NCBI RefSeq assembly: GCF_016595675.1
Contig: NZ_JAENJH010000002.1
Coordinates: 310,001 to 374,000, forward strand
DNA: 64,000 nt
Source of the DNA: Prauserella cavernicola
GTDB lineage: Bacteria > Actinomycetota > Actinomycetes > Mycobacteriales > Pseudonocardiaceae
Direction of reading: 5' to 3'
Numbering within the stretch: the stretch's first letter is position 1; each line of letters opens with the position of its first letter. The notes under the pieces were generated by a model, which had not been told where the DNA came from, searched no databases, and was given only the letters and a program-made list of their open reading frames with translations. The position numbers were made by a program, and so were the translations under genes. Positions 8,179-16,845 of the stretch are shown in pieces.

Positions 8179-10074
8179 GTGAGGGGATCCGTTCGCGGCG
8201 GGCTCGCGGTGCTGTCGCTGGTGCTGTTCCCGGTGGTCGTGCTCGCGCCGGGACTCGGCGGGGTGCTCGCGGGTGTCGCGATCGGACACCGCACCGGGCT
8301 CGTGGTCGCGATCCTGTCGCTGGCCGCGCTGCTGGTGCTCGGACTCGCGCTCGTGCGGGCACTGCGCACCCGGCTGCCCGCACCGAAGGGCCCGGCGCTG
8401 ACGCGGCAGGCACATCCCGCGCTGTGGCGGCTCGTCGACGAGCTCGCGGCGCGGGCGCGCACCCGGCCACCGGACGTGATCGTGCTGGTGGGTGAGGTCG
8501 AGGCCGCCGTGCGGGACGACGCGAGAGTTCTGGGACTGCGGCAGGGCAGGCGGTATCTGGTCATCGGGCTCCCACTGCTGGCCGGGCTCGACGTCGCCGA
8601 GCTGCGCTGCGTACTCGCCCACGAGCTCGGTCACTACGCGGGGGCTCGACCTGGACTGCTCGCCGTGAGCTACCGCGGCGCCGAGACACTGAGACTCATC
8701 GTGTCGCGTGTGGACAGAGGACCCACTCGCTGGATCCTCGGTGCCTACGCGTGGGTCTACGCCGTGGTGTCGCGCTCGCCCAACCGTGCTCAGGAACTGC
8801 GGGCGGACGAGTACTCGGTGGCGGCGGCAGGCCGCGCCATCGCGACGAGTGCCCTGCGCAAGACCACCACCCTGCGACCGCTGTGGCAGTCCTACGGCGA
8901 CCGGTTCCTCAGGCTGCCGCCTCTGGCCGAACGCACGCCGGACGTCCTGCTGGGATTTCGCCTGTTCCTCGGACATCCGGCGCAGCGGCGGCTGGTGACG
9001 GAGCTGGAGCCGACCGCGCTCGGCACCCGGCCCGGCTCGCGGTTCGACGGCCATCGCAGCGCCCGCCAGCGGATCGAGCGGATCGCCACGCTGCCGGAGG
9101 CCCCGGCACGACCCGATCCGCGTCCGGCGTGGACGGTGCTGACCGACCCCGCCCGCACGATCCCCGTGGCCGAGGAACGGCTCTACTTCAAGGCCGAGCC
9201 GGGGCCGAGGACGACGTGGGGTGAGATCGTGCAGCTGTCGGGCGCGACAAGCGCCACCCGCGGAGCCGCACTGCTCGCGAGGGCGGGCCGCGAGTCCGGC
9301 GTTGCACCGAACGGGACGCTGGGCGAGCTGCTCACCGCCGTCCAGCACGGCCGGATCGACCGGCTGATGCGCCCGTTGCTCGACGAAAGCGCCGATCCCG
9401 AGCTGCTCCGGCACTCGGCGCGCGAGCGGCTGGCCGTGCTGCTCGGCGACGTCGTCGTGTGCGCTCTGTTGGCCCAGCGCCGCGTGCACCACGAGCTCGA
9501 CTGGGGCAGAGGCTGGGTGGTGACCGGGCCGGAGGGTGTGCTGGACGTCGCCAGGCTGGTGACGCCTGCGGTACGCGACCCGGAGTCGGTTCCCCGGCTG
9601 GCACAGCGGCTCACGGTGATGGGTGTACCGCTGGACTTCGGGCGTGGATCCGCCGGTTCGCACGGAGAAGTCGGCCGCATGCACGTCGTGGTGGGCGTGG
9701 CGCCGGAAGTGGTGGCGTTCAAACGGAACTGGGACGTGCTAATACACGACGACGGTCTGCTGCTGGTGCCGCTCACGGCGAGCCGGCACCTGGCGGGCGC
9801 GGTGGGCCGGTCGGAATCCGCGCGACGCAAGCGAATCGCGCGGCTGCTCCGGCACGGCACCGCGCAGCTGATCGACAGGCCCGGCGCACGCTGGCTGCCG
9901 ATGGCGACCATGCTGGGCGGCGAGCGCAAGAGCTACCTCACCGGCGGCGGTAAGGTCGCACTGCGGTTCGCCGGTGGAGACACGGCGACACTGCGAACGC
10001 AGGACGATGACGCCTACGACGAGCTGGCCCGTTTCCTCGACACCGTGCCACGACCACAGGGAGCTGCCCGATGA
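8179..10074 (+). CDS. M48 family membrane metallopeptidase
   Basis: 631 residues from GTG. Two N-terminal hydrophobic segments (about 7-33 and 40-60) precede the peptidase core with the zinc motif HELGH at 148-152 and the third ligand region ELRADEYS at about 206, as in HtpX/Ste24-type M48 enzymes. The C-terminal 350 residues are a long soluble extension with no family I recognise, so the protein is about twice the usual M48 length. Its last 4 bp overlap the next gene (ATGA), implying coupled translation. Likely a membrane-bound protease of quality-control type, substrate unknown. Confidence 0.85.
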   Translation: MRGSVRGGLAVLSLVLFPVVVLAPGLGGVLAGVAIGHRTGLVVAILSLAALLVLGLALVRALRTRLPAPKGPALTRQAHPALWRLVDELAARARTRPPDVIVLVGEVEAAVRDDARVLGLRQGRRYLVIGLPLLAGLDVAELRCVLAHELGHYAGARPGLLAVSYRGAETLRLIVSRVDRGPTRWILGAYAWVYAVVSRSPNRAQELRADEYSVAAAGRAIATSALRKTTTLRPLWQSYGDRFLRLPPLAERTPDVLLGFRLFLGHPAQRRLVTELEPTALGTRPGSRFDGHRSARQRIERIATLPEAPARPDPRPAWTVLTDPARTIPVAEERLYFKAEPGPRTTWGEIVQLSGATSATRGAALLARAGRESGVAPNGTLGELLTAVQHGRIDRLMRPLLDESADPELLRHSARERLAVLLGDVVVCALLAQRRVHHELDWGRGWVVTGPEGVLDVARLVTPAVRDPESVPRLAQRLTVMGVPLDFGRGSAGSHGEVGRMHVVVGVAPEVVAFKRNWDVLIHDDGLLLVPLTASRHLAGAVGRSESARRKRIARLLRHGTAQLIDRPGARWLPMATMLGGERKSYLTGGGKVALRFAGGDTATLRTQDDDAYDELARFLDTVPRPQGAAR

Positions 10075-10439
10075 ACCCGGATCGGCTGGCCAACGCCGTG
10101 GGCGCGGTGACACTGGCGATGGGCGTCGCGCTGACGGCGGCTCCGCGCCGCAGCGCCGAGGTGCTCCGCCTCGGCGAGCATCCCCGGTTCGCCCGCGCGG
10201 TCGGCGCGGCCGATCTGGCGCTGGCGCCCGGACTGTTGCGCCGCAGGCCGCACTGGGCGTGGCTCGCCGTCAGGACGGGACTCAACCTGGTGATAGCGAA
10301 CCACTACCGCCGCGAGAACCAGGCCGCTCCCGCAGCGGGCATGGCCGCACTGACGGTCGTGGACGGCACGCTGGCGGCCGTGCTTCGACGTCAGCAGACG
10401 CAGAACTCGTTGCCCTCGGGATCACGCAGTACGGCGTAG
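10071..10439 (+). CDS. Conserved hypothetical membrane-associated protein
   Basis: 122 residues, started by an ATG overlapping the M48 stop by 4 bp. It has mildly hydrophobic segments (AVGAVTLAMGVALTAAP; AVGAADLALAPGLL; AALTVVDGTLAAVL) and basic linkers, a pattern seen in small DUF4267-like proteins, though I cannot assign it firmly. The last 49 bp run into the 3' end of the convergent VOC gene, so its C-terminal residues (RRQQTQNSLPSGSRSTA) may be a readthrough of the shared region. Confidence 0.55.
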   Translation: MNPDRLANAVGAVTLAMGVALTAAPRRSAEVLRLGEHPRFARAVGAADLALAPGLLRRRPHWAWLAVRTGLNLVIANHYRRENQAAPAAGMAALTVVDGTLAAVLRRQQTQNSLPSGSRSTA

Positions 10440-10786
10440 TAGTCGGACTCGTCGGCCACCGTGCGCAGGTGGCTCGCCCCGAGCGCGCCGAGGCGGACCA
10501 CCTCGGCATCGACGTTGGCCCTGCCGATCCGCACGTCGAGGTGCCACCTGTTCTTGCCGGTCTTGACCTCGGGAACGCTGTGGAACAGCACGCGGGGCCC
10601 GACGCCCGCCGGGTCGACCACCGCGCTCCAGCCTTCCCCCGGCGCACCGTACTCGAGGGAGAACTCGTGCCAGCTCGCGAAGCCCTCCGGCGCGGTCTCC
10701 ACCTCGTAGCCGAGCGCCTGCGCCCAGAACCGCGCGAGCCGGCCGGGATCCGCGCAGTCCACGGCGATCTGGATTCGTCTGTCCAT
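10391..10786 (-). CDS. VOC superfamily (glyoxalase-like) protein
   Basis: 131 residues. The vicinal oxygen chelate fold is clear from the N-terminal IAVDCADPGRLARFWAQALGYEV, the central VPEVKTGKNRWHLDV and the C-terminal YYAVLRDPEGNEFCVC. This subgroup (glyoxalase-like, DUF4440-free single-domain type) is common in actinomycetes with no known substrate. The gene is convergent with the previous one and overlaps it by 49 bp. A decayed relative of the same family lies near 38.2 kb. Confidence 0.88.
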   Translation of the reverse strand: MDRRIQIAVDCADPGRLARFWAQALGYEVETAPEGFASWHEFSLEYGAPGEGWSAVVDPAGVGPRVLFHSVPEVKTGKNRWHLDVRIGRANVDAEVVRLGALGASHLRTVADESDYYAVLRDPEGNEFCVC

Positions 10787-10905
10787 CGGTTCATGGTGCC
10801 CCGAAACGGGAAGGCCCGCCGCCGATCCGGGCGATCACCCGACGTCGCGGGGTGGCGACGGGTGGCCGGGCGCCCTTGATCGGCGACGGGCGGGGCAACT
10901 CACCG

Positions 10906-12039
10906 CTAACGCGGCAGCGAGATCTTCTCGATCGTTCCGGTGCCCGCACAGACACCGCAGTTGGAGACGTAGGCCGAGCCGTGTTTCAGCGTGAGCCCGG
11001 CCGGCATGTTGAGGCCCTTGGCGAGGACGAGCTTCGGCTTGCCGTGCTTCACACGCAGCAGCGCGCCCTCAGGGTCGCCCGAGAGCAGTCCGTTGCGGGC
11101 GATCTCCAGCACGAACAGCCTGCCCGCGCGGTCGAAGTCGATGTCGATGATGTTGGTGAATCCCGTCGCGACGACCTTGGGCGCGTGGCCAGGAACCACG
11201 CGGAACACCCGCGCGGCACCGACCTGGAACGGGAACCCGGTCAGCTCGCCCACGTACAGCGCGCCGTCGGGGCCGCGCGTGACCGTCGTCGGCACGGACT
11301 GCATCGGGATCTTCGTGCCCGGCGGTAGCCCCAGGCTCGGGGGCGGGGGAACCATGCGCTCGCCGAACGTCGCGACCGTCGAGACCTTGCCGCGATGGGA
11401 GACGAACACCAGCGAGTTTCCACCGGAGTCCACAACGTACTGACCGTGCCTGGTGGCCAGCACCGAGTTCGGGTTGCTGTCCTGGAGCCCGCCGTCGGGG
11501 TTGGCCCTGGCCTCGAACCCGGCGATGTCGGCGACCTGGCGCCAGGAGTGCCTGCCCTTCTCCTTCAGCAGCCAGCCCAGTGCCTGCCTGCCGAGCTTCG
11601 GCAGTTGGTCGCGCACCGCGGGATCCGCGCCGAGACCGACGGTGAAGTAGAGCTTGCCGTTGCGGTCGAACGACACGTCCGAGGGGCCGATCGCGGACCC
11701 ACCGGACGGCTCTGCCAGCGAGGGCAGGCCGGAGATCACGGAGCGCTGTTTGCCGTGGCGGATCTTGGTGATGGCGCCGCTGGTGCCGTAGCAGACCTGC
11801 TCGCCTTCCGGCCCGGTCAGACACGGGCCCGCTCCGCCGCGGCCCGCCTCAGCGACGTAGAGCGAACCGTCGGGGCCGAACGTCAGGCCGCGCGGATTGT
11901 CGAGACCGCGGGCGATCGTCGTCGTTTTCGGACCGTCCCGCCAGTGCGCCTGCCCGACGGCGGGCACGGCGACGGTCATGGCCAGTGTGGTCCCCGTGGC
12001 CACACTGGCCAGAAGTAATCGGGAACGTCTCAGTCGCAT
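10906..12039 (-). CDS. ScyD/ScyE family secreted protein
   Basis: 377 residues with a cleavable signal peptide (MRLRRSRLLLASVATGTTLAMTV then AQA). The rest reads as a beta-propeller: repeated blades such as LDNPRGLTFGPDGSLYVAEAG, IGPSDVSFDRNGKLYFTVG, TTVTRGPDGALYVGEL and IDIDFDRAGRLFVLEI. This layout matches the ScyD/ScyE family named from cyanobacterial scytonemin clusters, although no scytonemin genes are near. The C-terminus has a CGVCAGTG cysteine pair. Secreted six-bladed propellers of this kind have no established role in actinomycetes. Confidence 0.82.
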   Translation of the reverse strand: MRLRRSRLLLASVATGTTLAMTVAVPAVGQAHWRDGPKTTTIARGLDNPRGLTFGPDGSLYVAEAGRGGAGPCLTGPEGEQVCYGTSGAITKIRHGKQRSVISGLPSLAEPSGGSAIGPSDVSFDRNGKLYFTVGLGADPAVRDQLPKLGRQALGWLLKEKGRHSWRQVADIAGFEARANPDGGLQDSNPNSVLATRHGQYVVDSGGNSLVFVSHRGKVSTVATFGERMVPPPPSLGLPPGTKIPMQSVPTTVTRGPDGALYVGELTGFPFQVGAARVFRVVPGHAPKVVATGFTNIIDIDFDRAGRLFVLEIARNGLLSGDPEGALLRVKHGKPKLVLAKGLNMPAGLTLKHGSAYVSNCGVCAGTGTIEKISLPR

Positions 12040-12342
12040 CGTGGGTCCTCCTCTGCGCGAAAGCCCCCTTGTCCGGCTCGGCTGTCGCTCCCCCAGGCGT
12101 GAACCGCAGTCACAAAGACGTGGGAGTGAGCGGAGGTGTTACATCGGCGTCAAGTCAGCGGGGGTCGCGACCGGTCTGCCGCGCGCGAGCGTGGTCAGGC
12201 CCCCTGCCAGATGTCGGCAGCGTTCGTGCGGCTCGGCGTAGGTCCAGCTGCTCGCGCCATCACCCGAGCTTCGGCCACGGCCCGCGCGGGGTCGACGCCC
12301 TCGGAGGCAACACCGGACGGGCTCGCGGCGATATATCCCGGC

Positions 12343-12465
12343 ATGGAGAGCACGACAGCGCCAGAACGCGAGCAGCGAACCGACGAGCGGCCGCCCGCCA
12401 CCCCGGTGGTGATCGTCGCCCTGGACGACGAGGACGAGCCGACGATCGTGCGCGGCCGCGAGTAG
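12343..12465 (+). CDS. Possible small acidic protein
   Basis: A 40-residue frame from ATG at 12343: polar and acidic, with a core PVVIVALDDEDEPTIVRGRE that looks more protein-like than its surroundings. There is no strong ribosome site; GGCATGG is all that precedes it. It lies in an otherwise empty 430-bp gap (12040-12472) between ScyD/E and prfC and ends 8 bp before the end of prfC. No family is recognised; it may be a chance frame. Confidence 0.3.
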   Translation: MESTTAPEREQRTDERPPATPVVIVALDDEDEPTIVRGRE

Positions 12466-12472
12466 CGGCCGC

Positions 12473-14050
12473 TCAGCCCTCGGCGACGAGCGGCTCCAGT
12501 GCCAGCTCGGGGTTCTGCCTGACCAGGATGCGCATGCTCATCTCGTCCTCGAACAGCGCGAGATCGACGCCATCGCCCCTGGTGAGCACCTCGCTGCGCC
12601 TGCCGGAGTCGACGATGGAACGCTGCGCGGGATCGGCCAGTCGGCGCACCGCACTGTAGGGCAACCGGTCGAGCTTCACCGGCGAGGAGAACTCGAACTC
12701 CATGCGGTGGGCGGCCACCTCGAACTGCATCGGCCCCACCGCGGCGAACACCGGCGAGGCGTCGCCGCGCAGGTCGGACTTGAGCAACTGCACCACGCCC
12801 TCGGCGGCGAGCTGGTCGACGCCCTTGCGGAACTGCTTCGCCCTGCTCAGGTCGGCGGGCCGCGCCACGGCGAAGTGGGCGGGCGCGAAGCTCGGCAGCC
12901 CGGGGTAGCGCACCGGCGGCTTGCCCGAGTAGAGCGTGTCACCGACCCGCAGCGCCGAGGCGTTGACCAGGCCGATCACGTCACCCGGGAAAGCCGTGTC
13001 CACAGTGGAACGCTGTTGGCCGAACACCTGCTGCACGTACTTGGTGGCGAACGGTCGTTTGGTGGTGGCGTTGGTGACCACCATGCCGCGCTCGAACTCG
13101 CCGGAGCACACCCTGGCGAACGCCACCTGGTCGCGGTGCGCGGGGTCCATACCGGTCTGCACCTTGAACACGAACGCCGAGAACTCCGAGTCCAGCGGCC
13201 TCGGCTCGCCCTCGGCGTCGATGCGGGGATCGGGCCGGGGCGCCAGTTCCACCAGCAGGTCGAGCAGGTGCCGGACGCCGAAGTTCAGCACCGCGGCGCC
13301 GAAGAGCACCGGGGTGGCCGTGGCGTCGAAGAAGCGCTGCGCCTCGAACTCGCCGCCAGAGGCCGCGATCAGCTCCAGCTCCTCGCCCGCGCGCACCCAG
13401 TCCTCGCCCTCCTCGGCCAGTGCCGTGGCGGGGTCGAGCCTGGTCTCCGGCGCGGCCTTTGCCCCGCCGTCGGTGCGCTGGTAGCGGATGAAGCCGCCGT
13501 CGGTGGAATCGAGCACGCCGCGGAAGTGCCCCGCCGCGCCGACGGGCCAGGTCAGCGGCATGGGCTGCAGGCCGATGCGCTCCACCAGCTCGTCACACAG
13601 TGCCAGCGCCTCCTGGCCGGGCCGGTCCCACTTGTTGATGAAGGTGATCACCGGGATGCCGCGGTGCCGACAGACGTCGAAGAGCTTGAGCGTCTGCGGC
13701 TCGAGGCCCTTGGCCGCGTCCAGCAGCATCACCGCGGAGTCGACGGCCGAGAGCACGCGGTAGGTGTCCTCGGAGAAGTCGGCGTGGCCGGGGGTGTCGA
13801 GCAGGTTGATCACGGCGTCGCCGTAGGAGAACTGCAGCGCGGCGGAGGTGATCGAGATGCCGCGGGCCTTCTCCATCTCCATCCAGTCCGACACCACGCC
13901 CTGGCGGCCGCCCTTGCCGTGCACGGACCCGGCCTCGTTGATCACCTTGGCGTGCAGGGCGAGCGCCTCGGTGAGGGTGGACTTGCCCGCGTCGGGGTGG
14001 CTGATCACCGCGAACGATCGCCTGCGGCCGGCCTCGCTGAGAATGGACAT
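12473..14050 (-). CDS. prfC: Peptide chain release factor 3
   Basis: 525 residues, normal for RF3. GTPase motifs are intact: G1 HPDAGKSTL, the switch region with GISITSAALQF, G3 LLDTPGHADFSEDTYR, and G4 FINKWDRPGQ. The C-terminal part carries the RF3-type domain (GPMQFEVAAHRMEFEF). RF3 releases RF1/RF2 from the ribosome after termination. Elongation factor G-like proteins are excluded by the RF3-specific C-terminus. A MerR gene starts 18 bp upstream on the same strand. Confidence 0.95.
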   Translation of the reverse strand: MSILSEAGRRRSFAVISHPDAGKSTLTEALALHAKVINEAGSVHGKGGRQGVVSDWMEMEKARGISITSAALQFSYGDAVINLLDTPGHADFSEDTYRVLSAVDSAVMLLDAAKGLEPQTLKLFDVCRHRGIPVITFINKWDRPGQEALALCDELVERIGLQPMPLTWPVGAAGHFRGVLDSTDGGFIRYQRTDGGAKAAPETRLDPATALAEEGEDWVRAGEELELIAASGGEFEAQRFFDATATPVLFGAAVLNFGVRHLLDLLVELAPRPDPRIDAEGEPRPLDSEFSAFVFKVQTGMDPAHRDQVAFARVCSGEFERGMVVTNATTKRPFATKYVQQVFGQQRSTVDTAFPGDVIGLVNASALRVGDTLYSGKPPVRYPGLPSFAPAHFAVARPADLSRAKQFRKGVDQLAAEGVVQLLKSDLRGDASPVFAAVGPMQFEVAAHRMEFEFSSPVKLDRLPYSAVRRLADPAQRSIVDSGRRSEVLTRGDGVDLALFEDEMSMRILVRQNPELALEPLVAEG

Positions 14051-14068
14051 CGCCCGCCGACATTACTC

Positions 14069-14458
14069 TCACGTCACGGTCGAACCGACGTCGAGGCGTC
14101 TGCGCAGGGCCGCGGCGAATTCCTCGGCCGTGGCGAGTTCGGTACGCAGCTCGCGGCAGCGCCGCTCGGCGGCCTCACCGAACTGCCGCAGCCGCTCGCG
14201 CTGGGTCTCGGTCAACGGCGCCGTGGAGTCGGGGTGGAGCAGTTCGAGCAGCTCGCGCATCTCGTCGAGCTGGAAGCCCAGCGGCTTCATGCGCTTGATC
14301 TGCTCCAACCGCGCCACGTCGGACTCGGCGTAGAGGCGGAAGCCGCCCTGGCTGCGCGCCGACGGCGTGACCAGCCCGACTTCCTCGTAGTAGCGGAGCG
14401 TGCGCATCGACAGTCCCGTGCGGGCGGCGGCCTCGCCGATCCGCATGTGCTCGCCCAC
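14069..14458 (-). CDS. MerR family transcriptional regulator
   Basis: 129 residues from a GTG; an ATG 12 bp later (MRIGEAAARTG) is an equally good start. The N-terminal winged helix is typical: MRIGEAAARTGLSMRTLRYYEEVGL with the wing RLYAESDVARLEQIKRMKPLGF. A dimerisation helix follows, then a short C-terminus without the cysteine cluster of metal sensors, so the effector is unknown. It lies immediately before prfC on the same strand, and its upstream region is shared with a divergent small gene at 14620. Confidence 0.88.
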   Translation of the reverse strand: MGEHMRIGEAAARTGLSMRTLRYYEEVGLVTPSARSQGGFRLYAESDVARLEQIKRMKPLGFQLDEMRELLELLHPDSTAPLTETQRERLRQFGEAAERRCRELRTELATAEEFAAALRRRLDVGSTVT

Positions 14459-14587
14459 GTGCCGACCTCGCTTCCGCCCATCGCTTGATCCTCAAACGGT
14501 ACAGGCTCGGATGCGGAGCGTGTGCGGCAAAGGCATCGTCTAAAATGGACGTGTTCTCACGTCGCGAGATGCTTGGATTACGGCTAC

Positions 14588-14609
14588 CTTTCCTTAACGT
14601 TAGGGTAAG
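14588..14609. promoter_or_regulatory. Imperfect inverted repeat, possible repressor site
   Basis: Arms CTTTCCTTAAC and GTTAGGGTAAG pair at 9 of 11 positions. The site sits 10 bp before the GTG at 14620 and in the shared region with the MerR gene. The GTTAGG-TAA part resembles a half of an iron-box (DtxR/IdeR) element, but spacing differs from the classical 19-bp box, so the regulator is not assigned. Confidence 0.35.
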
Positions 14610-14619
14610 ATTCCCGACC

Positions 14620-15006
14620 GTGACTCCCGAACGTTTCGCATCGGTGGAGGCCTACAACGCCGCCAATCCGGACTGCCCGATGCCCACCGAGCCGAGCAGG
14701 CGCAACTGCCTGCGCGGATACCACGCGGCGATGCGCGGTGTGGCCGACGACGTGGCGGGCACGGAAGCCACGCTGACCATCGACTTCCTTCCCGGTGGCG
14801 CACCGGGTCCCGACGAACCGGACCGAACCGGCACCGTGGTGGCGACGCGCTGGGGCGACGGCCCGGTGCTGGTACTCGCCGACGACACACCCCTGCGGGA
14901 GGCATGGAAGGCGATCACCAGGCAGTGGCCGACCCGGCTCTCGGAGGTGCAGGGCGTGCTCGCTAGCGCACCGACACCGGTAGCGTCTCGGGGCCACGCA
15001 GGTTGA
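14620..15006 (+). CDS. Hypothetical protein
   Basis: 128 residues from GTG at 14620; the longer frame from 14485 would read through AT-richer promoter-like sequence and is rejected. The protein begins TPERFASVEAYNAANPDC and has a regular mixed alpha/beta appearance (ATLTIDFLPGG, TVVATRWGDGPVLVLADD) with no signal peptide or membrane segment. Two early cysteines (NPDCPMPTEPSRRNC) stand out. The last 44 bp overlap the convergent P450 gene. I do not recognise a family. An inverted repeat immediately upstream suggests repressor control. Confidence 0.55.
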   Translation: MTPERFASVEAYNAANPDCPMPTEPSRRNCLRGYHAAMRGVADDVAGTEATLTIDFLPGGAPGPDEPDRTGTVVATRWGDGPVLVLADDTPLREAWKAITRQWPTRLSEVQGVLASAPTPVASRGHAG

Positions 15007-16192
15007 TCCTGCCGTTCCACGTCACCTCGCCGTCCAGGGCGAGTTCGGGAAAACGGCTCACCAACCGGTCGAACACCACGTGGCCCTCCAACCGGGCGAG
15101 TGACGCGCCGAGGCAGTGGTGCACACCCGCGCCGAACGACACGTGGTGGCGCGCGCCCTCCCGGTCCACACGAAGGCTGTCCGCGTCCGGTCCCCAGCGT
15201 CGTTCGTCGCGGTTCGCCGAGGCGAGCACCGCCATCACGAAGGCGCCCTTGGGGATCTCGACGCCACCGATCGTCGTGGGCTCCAGCGTGATCCGCCTGC
15301 TCTGCTGCACCGGGCTGTCGTAGCGCAACAACTCCTCGACCGCGTTCGGCACGAGCGCGCGATCGTTCACCAGCGCGGCGTACTGGTCCCGCTCCCGCAG
15401 CAACGCGAGTGTGCCGCCCGCGAGCAGGTTCACGGTGGTCTCGTGGCCCGCGATGTAGAGCAGCAGCACCTGGGCGACGAGCTCGTCGTCGCTGAGCACG
15501 TCGCCGTCCTCCTCCGCGTTGACCAGCGCGGTGAACAGGTCGTCGGCCGGGTTCTTCCGTTTCCACGCCACCATGTCGGCGACGAGTCCGGTCAGTTCGT
15601 CGTTGGCCTCGTCGATGGCGCGCAGCAGCTCCGGGTCCACCACGGGTTCCAGCGAGCGGACCACGAGCCCGCTCAGTTCCCGCACGCGCAGCTGGTCGGT
15701 CGGCGGTGTGCCGAGCATCTCGGCGATCACAGCGAACGGCAGCGGGAAAGCCAGCGAGGGCACCAGATCCACGGCGCCCTGCCGCTCGATGTCATCGAGC
15801 ATCCCGTCGACGAGCTGTTCGATCCTCGGCCTCAGCGCCTCCACCGACCGTGGCGTGAACGCCTTGGACACGAGCTTGCGCAGTCGCGTGTGATCGGGCG
15901 GGTCACGGTCCAACATGGACAGACCCTCGACGAGGGAGGCCGAGTCGCCGGCGGCCTGCTGCAGTTCGCTCAGCGGTCCGGGCGTGATGTTGCGGTCCTC
16001 CACCGAGGCACCCGAGCGCAGCAGCGCCGAGACGTGCTCGTAGCGGGAGACGACCCAGAACCCGAGCGGGTGCTCGTGGACCGGCGCCTGGTCCCGCAGC
16101 AGCGCGTATTGCGGATACGGGTTCTCGGCGAAGCCCTCGGCGAACGGGTTGAACAACGGAACGTCTTCGGCCGGCAGCGTGCTCTCGGACAT
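14963..16192 (-). CDS. Cytochrome P450
   Basis: 409 residues, standard bacterial class I length. The I-helix AGHETT is at 248-253, the ExxR pair at E287-R290, and the haem loop FGAGVHHC at 353-360 with ligand C360. It resembles CYP107/CYP105-type actinomycete enzymes. No ferredoxin or reductase gene is adjacent, so electrons must come from partners elsewhere. It is divergent from a TetR gene with a perfect palindrome between them, so TetR control is likely. The substrate is unknown; xenobiotic or secondary-metabolite oxidation are both possible. Confidence 0.93.
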   Translation of the reverse strand: MSESTLPAEDVPLFNPFAEGFAENPYPQYALLRDQAPVHEHPLGFWVVSRYEHVSALLRSGASVEDRNITPGPLSELQQAAGDSASLVEGLSMLDRDPPDHTRLRKLVSKAFTPRSVEALRPRIEQLVDGMLDDIERQGAVDLVPSLAFPLPFAVIAEMLGTPPTDQLRVRELSGLVVRSLEPVVDPELLRAIDEANDELTGLVADMVAWKRKNPADDLFTALVNAEEDGDVLSDDELVAQVLLLYIAGHETTVNLLAGGTLALLRERDQYAALVNDRALVPNAVEELLRYDSPVQQSRRITLEPTTIGGVEIPKGAFVMAVLASANRDERRWGPDADSLRVDREGARHHVSFGAGVHHCLGASLARLEGHVVFDRLVSRFPELALDGEVTWNGRINLRGPETLPVSVR

Positions 16193-16210
16193 GCGTGCTC
16201 CCTGTCGGTC

Positions 16211-16227
16211 ACATACTCTGTGTATGT
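16211..16227. promoter_or_regulatory. Palindromic operator between P450 and TetR genes
   Basis: ACATAC-N5-GTATGT, a perfect 6-bp inverted repeat, lies 15 bp before the TetR start and 18 bp before the P450 start. A TetR dimer bound here could block both promoters. TetR autoregulation of divergent genes is the common arrangement. Confidence 0.65.
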
Positions 16228-16242
16228 CGCTAGACTCAGCGT

Positions 16243-16845
16243 ATGCCGCCTGTCAAGAGCCGCCGGGAGATGTACTCGGACGCGACCCGTGCCGCCCTGC
16301 TGGAACAGGCGACCGCGCTGTTCGCCGAACGCGGGTACACCGGAACGTCGCTGGCGGACGTCGCCACCGCGACGCAGGTGACCCGCGGCGCGGTGTACCA
16401 CCACTTCGCCAGCAAGCTCGCACTGTTCGAGGCCGTGATCGACGCGCAGGAGTCGCGCGCGATGGAGGACGTCGGCGCCGCGGCGGCCGGGATCGACGAC
16501 CCGCTGGAGGCCGCGATGACGGCGCTCGGCGTGTTCCTCGACCACTGCTGCGAGCCCGTCTACGGACGACTGTGCTGGCAGGAGGCGCCGACCGCGCTGG
16601 GCTTCGCCCGCTGGCACGACTACGAACAGGACTACGCGCTCGCACTGGTCAAGGGCTTCGTGGAGCTGCTCATGCGGGCGGGCCACCTCCCACACACGGC
16701 GCCGGAGAGCACCACGCGGTACTTCTTCTGGATGCTCGGCGGCGCCGGGCTCGCGCTCTCGGGAACCGCGCCGGAGGACAAGCAGCGGGTGCGCGACGAG
16801 TGGTTCGACCTGATCCGCAAGTCGATCAGCGGGATGCGGCCCTGA
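16243..16845 (+). CDS. TetR family regulator, likely controls divergent P450
   Basis: 200 residues. The N-terminal helix-turn-helix is clear: RAALLEQATALFAERGYTGTSLADVA then TRGAVYHHFASKLALFEAVI. The C-terminal ligand-binding part resembles TetR_C_33-like domains (YGRLCWQEAPTALGFARWHDYEQDYAL). A perfect palindrome lies in the 50-bp gap to the P450 gene. The 3' end overlaps the convergent DedA gene by 20 bp. Confidence 0.9.
   Translation: MPPVKSRREMYSDATRAALLEQATALFAERGYTGTSLADVATATQVTRGAVYHHFASKLALFEAVIDAQESRAMEDVGAAAAGIDDPLEAAMTALGVFLDHCCEPVYGRLCWQEAPTALGFARWHDYEQDYALALVKGFVELLMRAGHLPHTAPESTTRYFFWMLGGAGLALSGTAPEDKQRVRDEWFDLIRKSISGMRP

Noticed and set aside
8005-9684. 559-codon minus-strand frame opposite the M48 peptidase
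   Set aside because: Compositional shadow of a high-GC gene; the plus strand carries HELGH and membrane segments.
11395-12018. 207-codon plus-strand frame opposite ScyD/ScyE
   Set aside because: Antisense shadow; the minus-strand gene has a signal peptide and propeller repeats.
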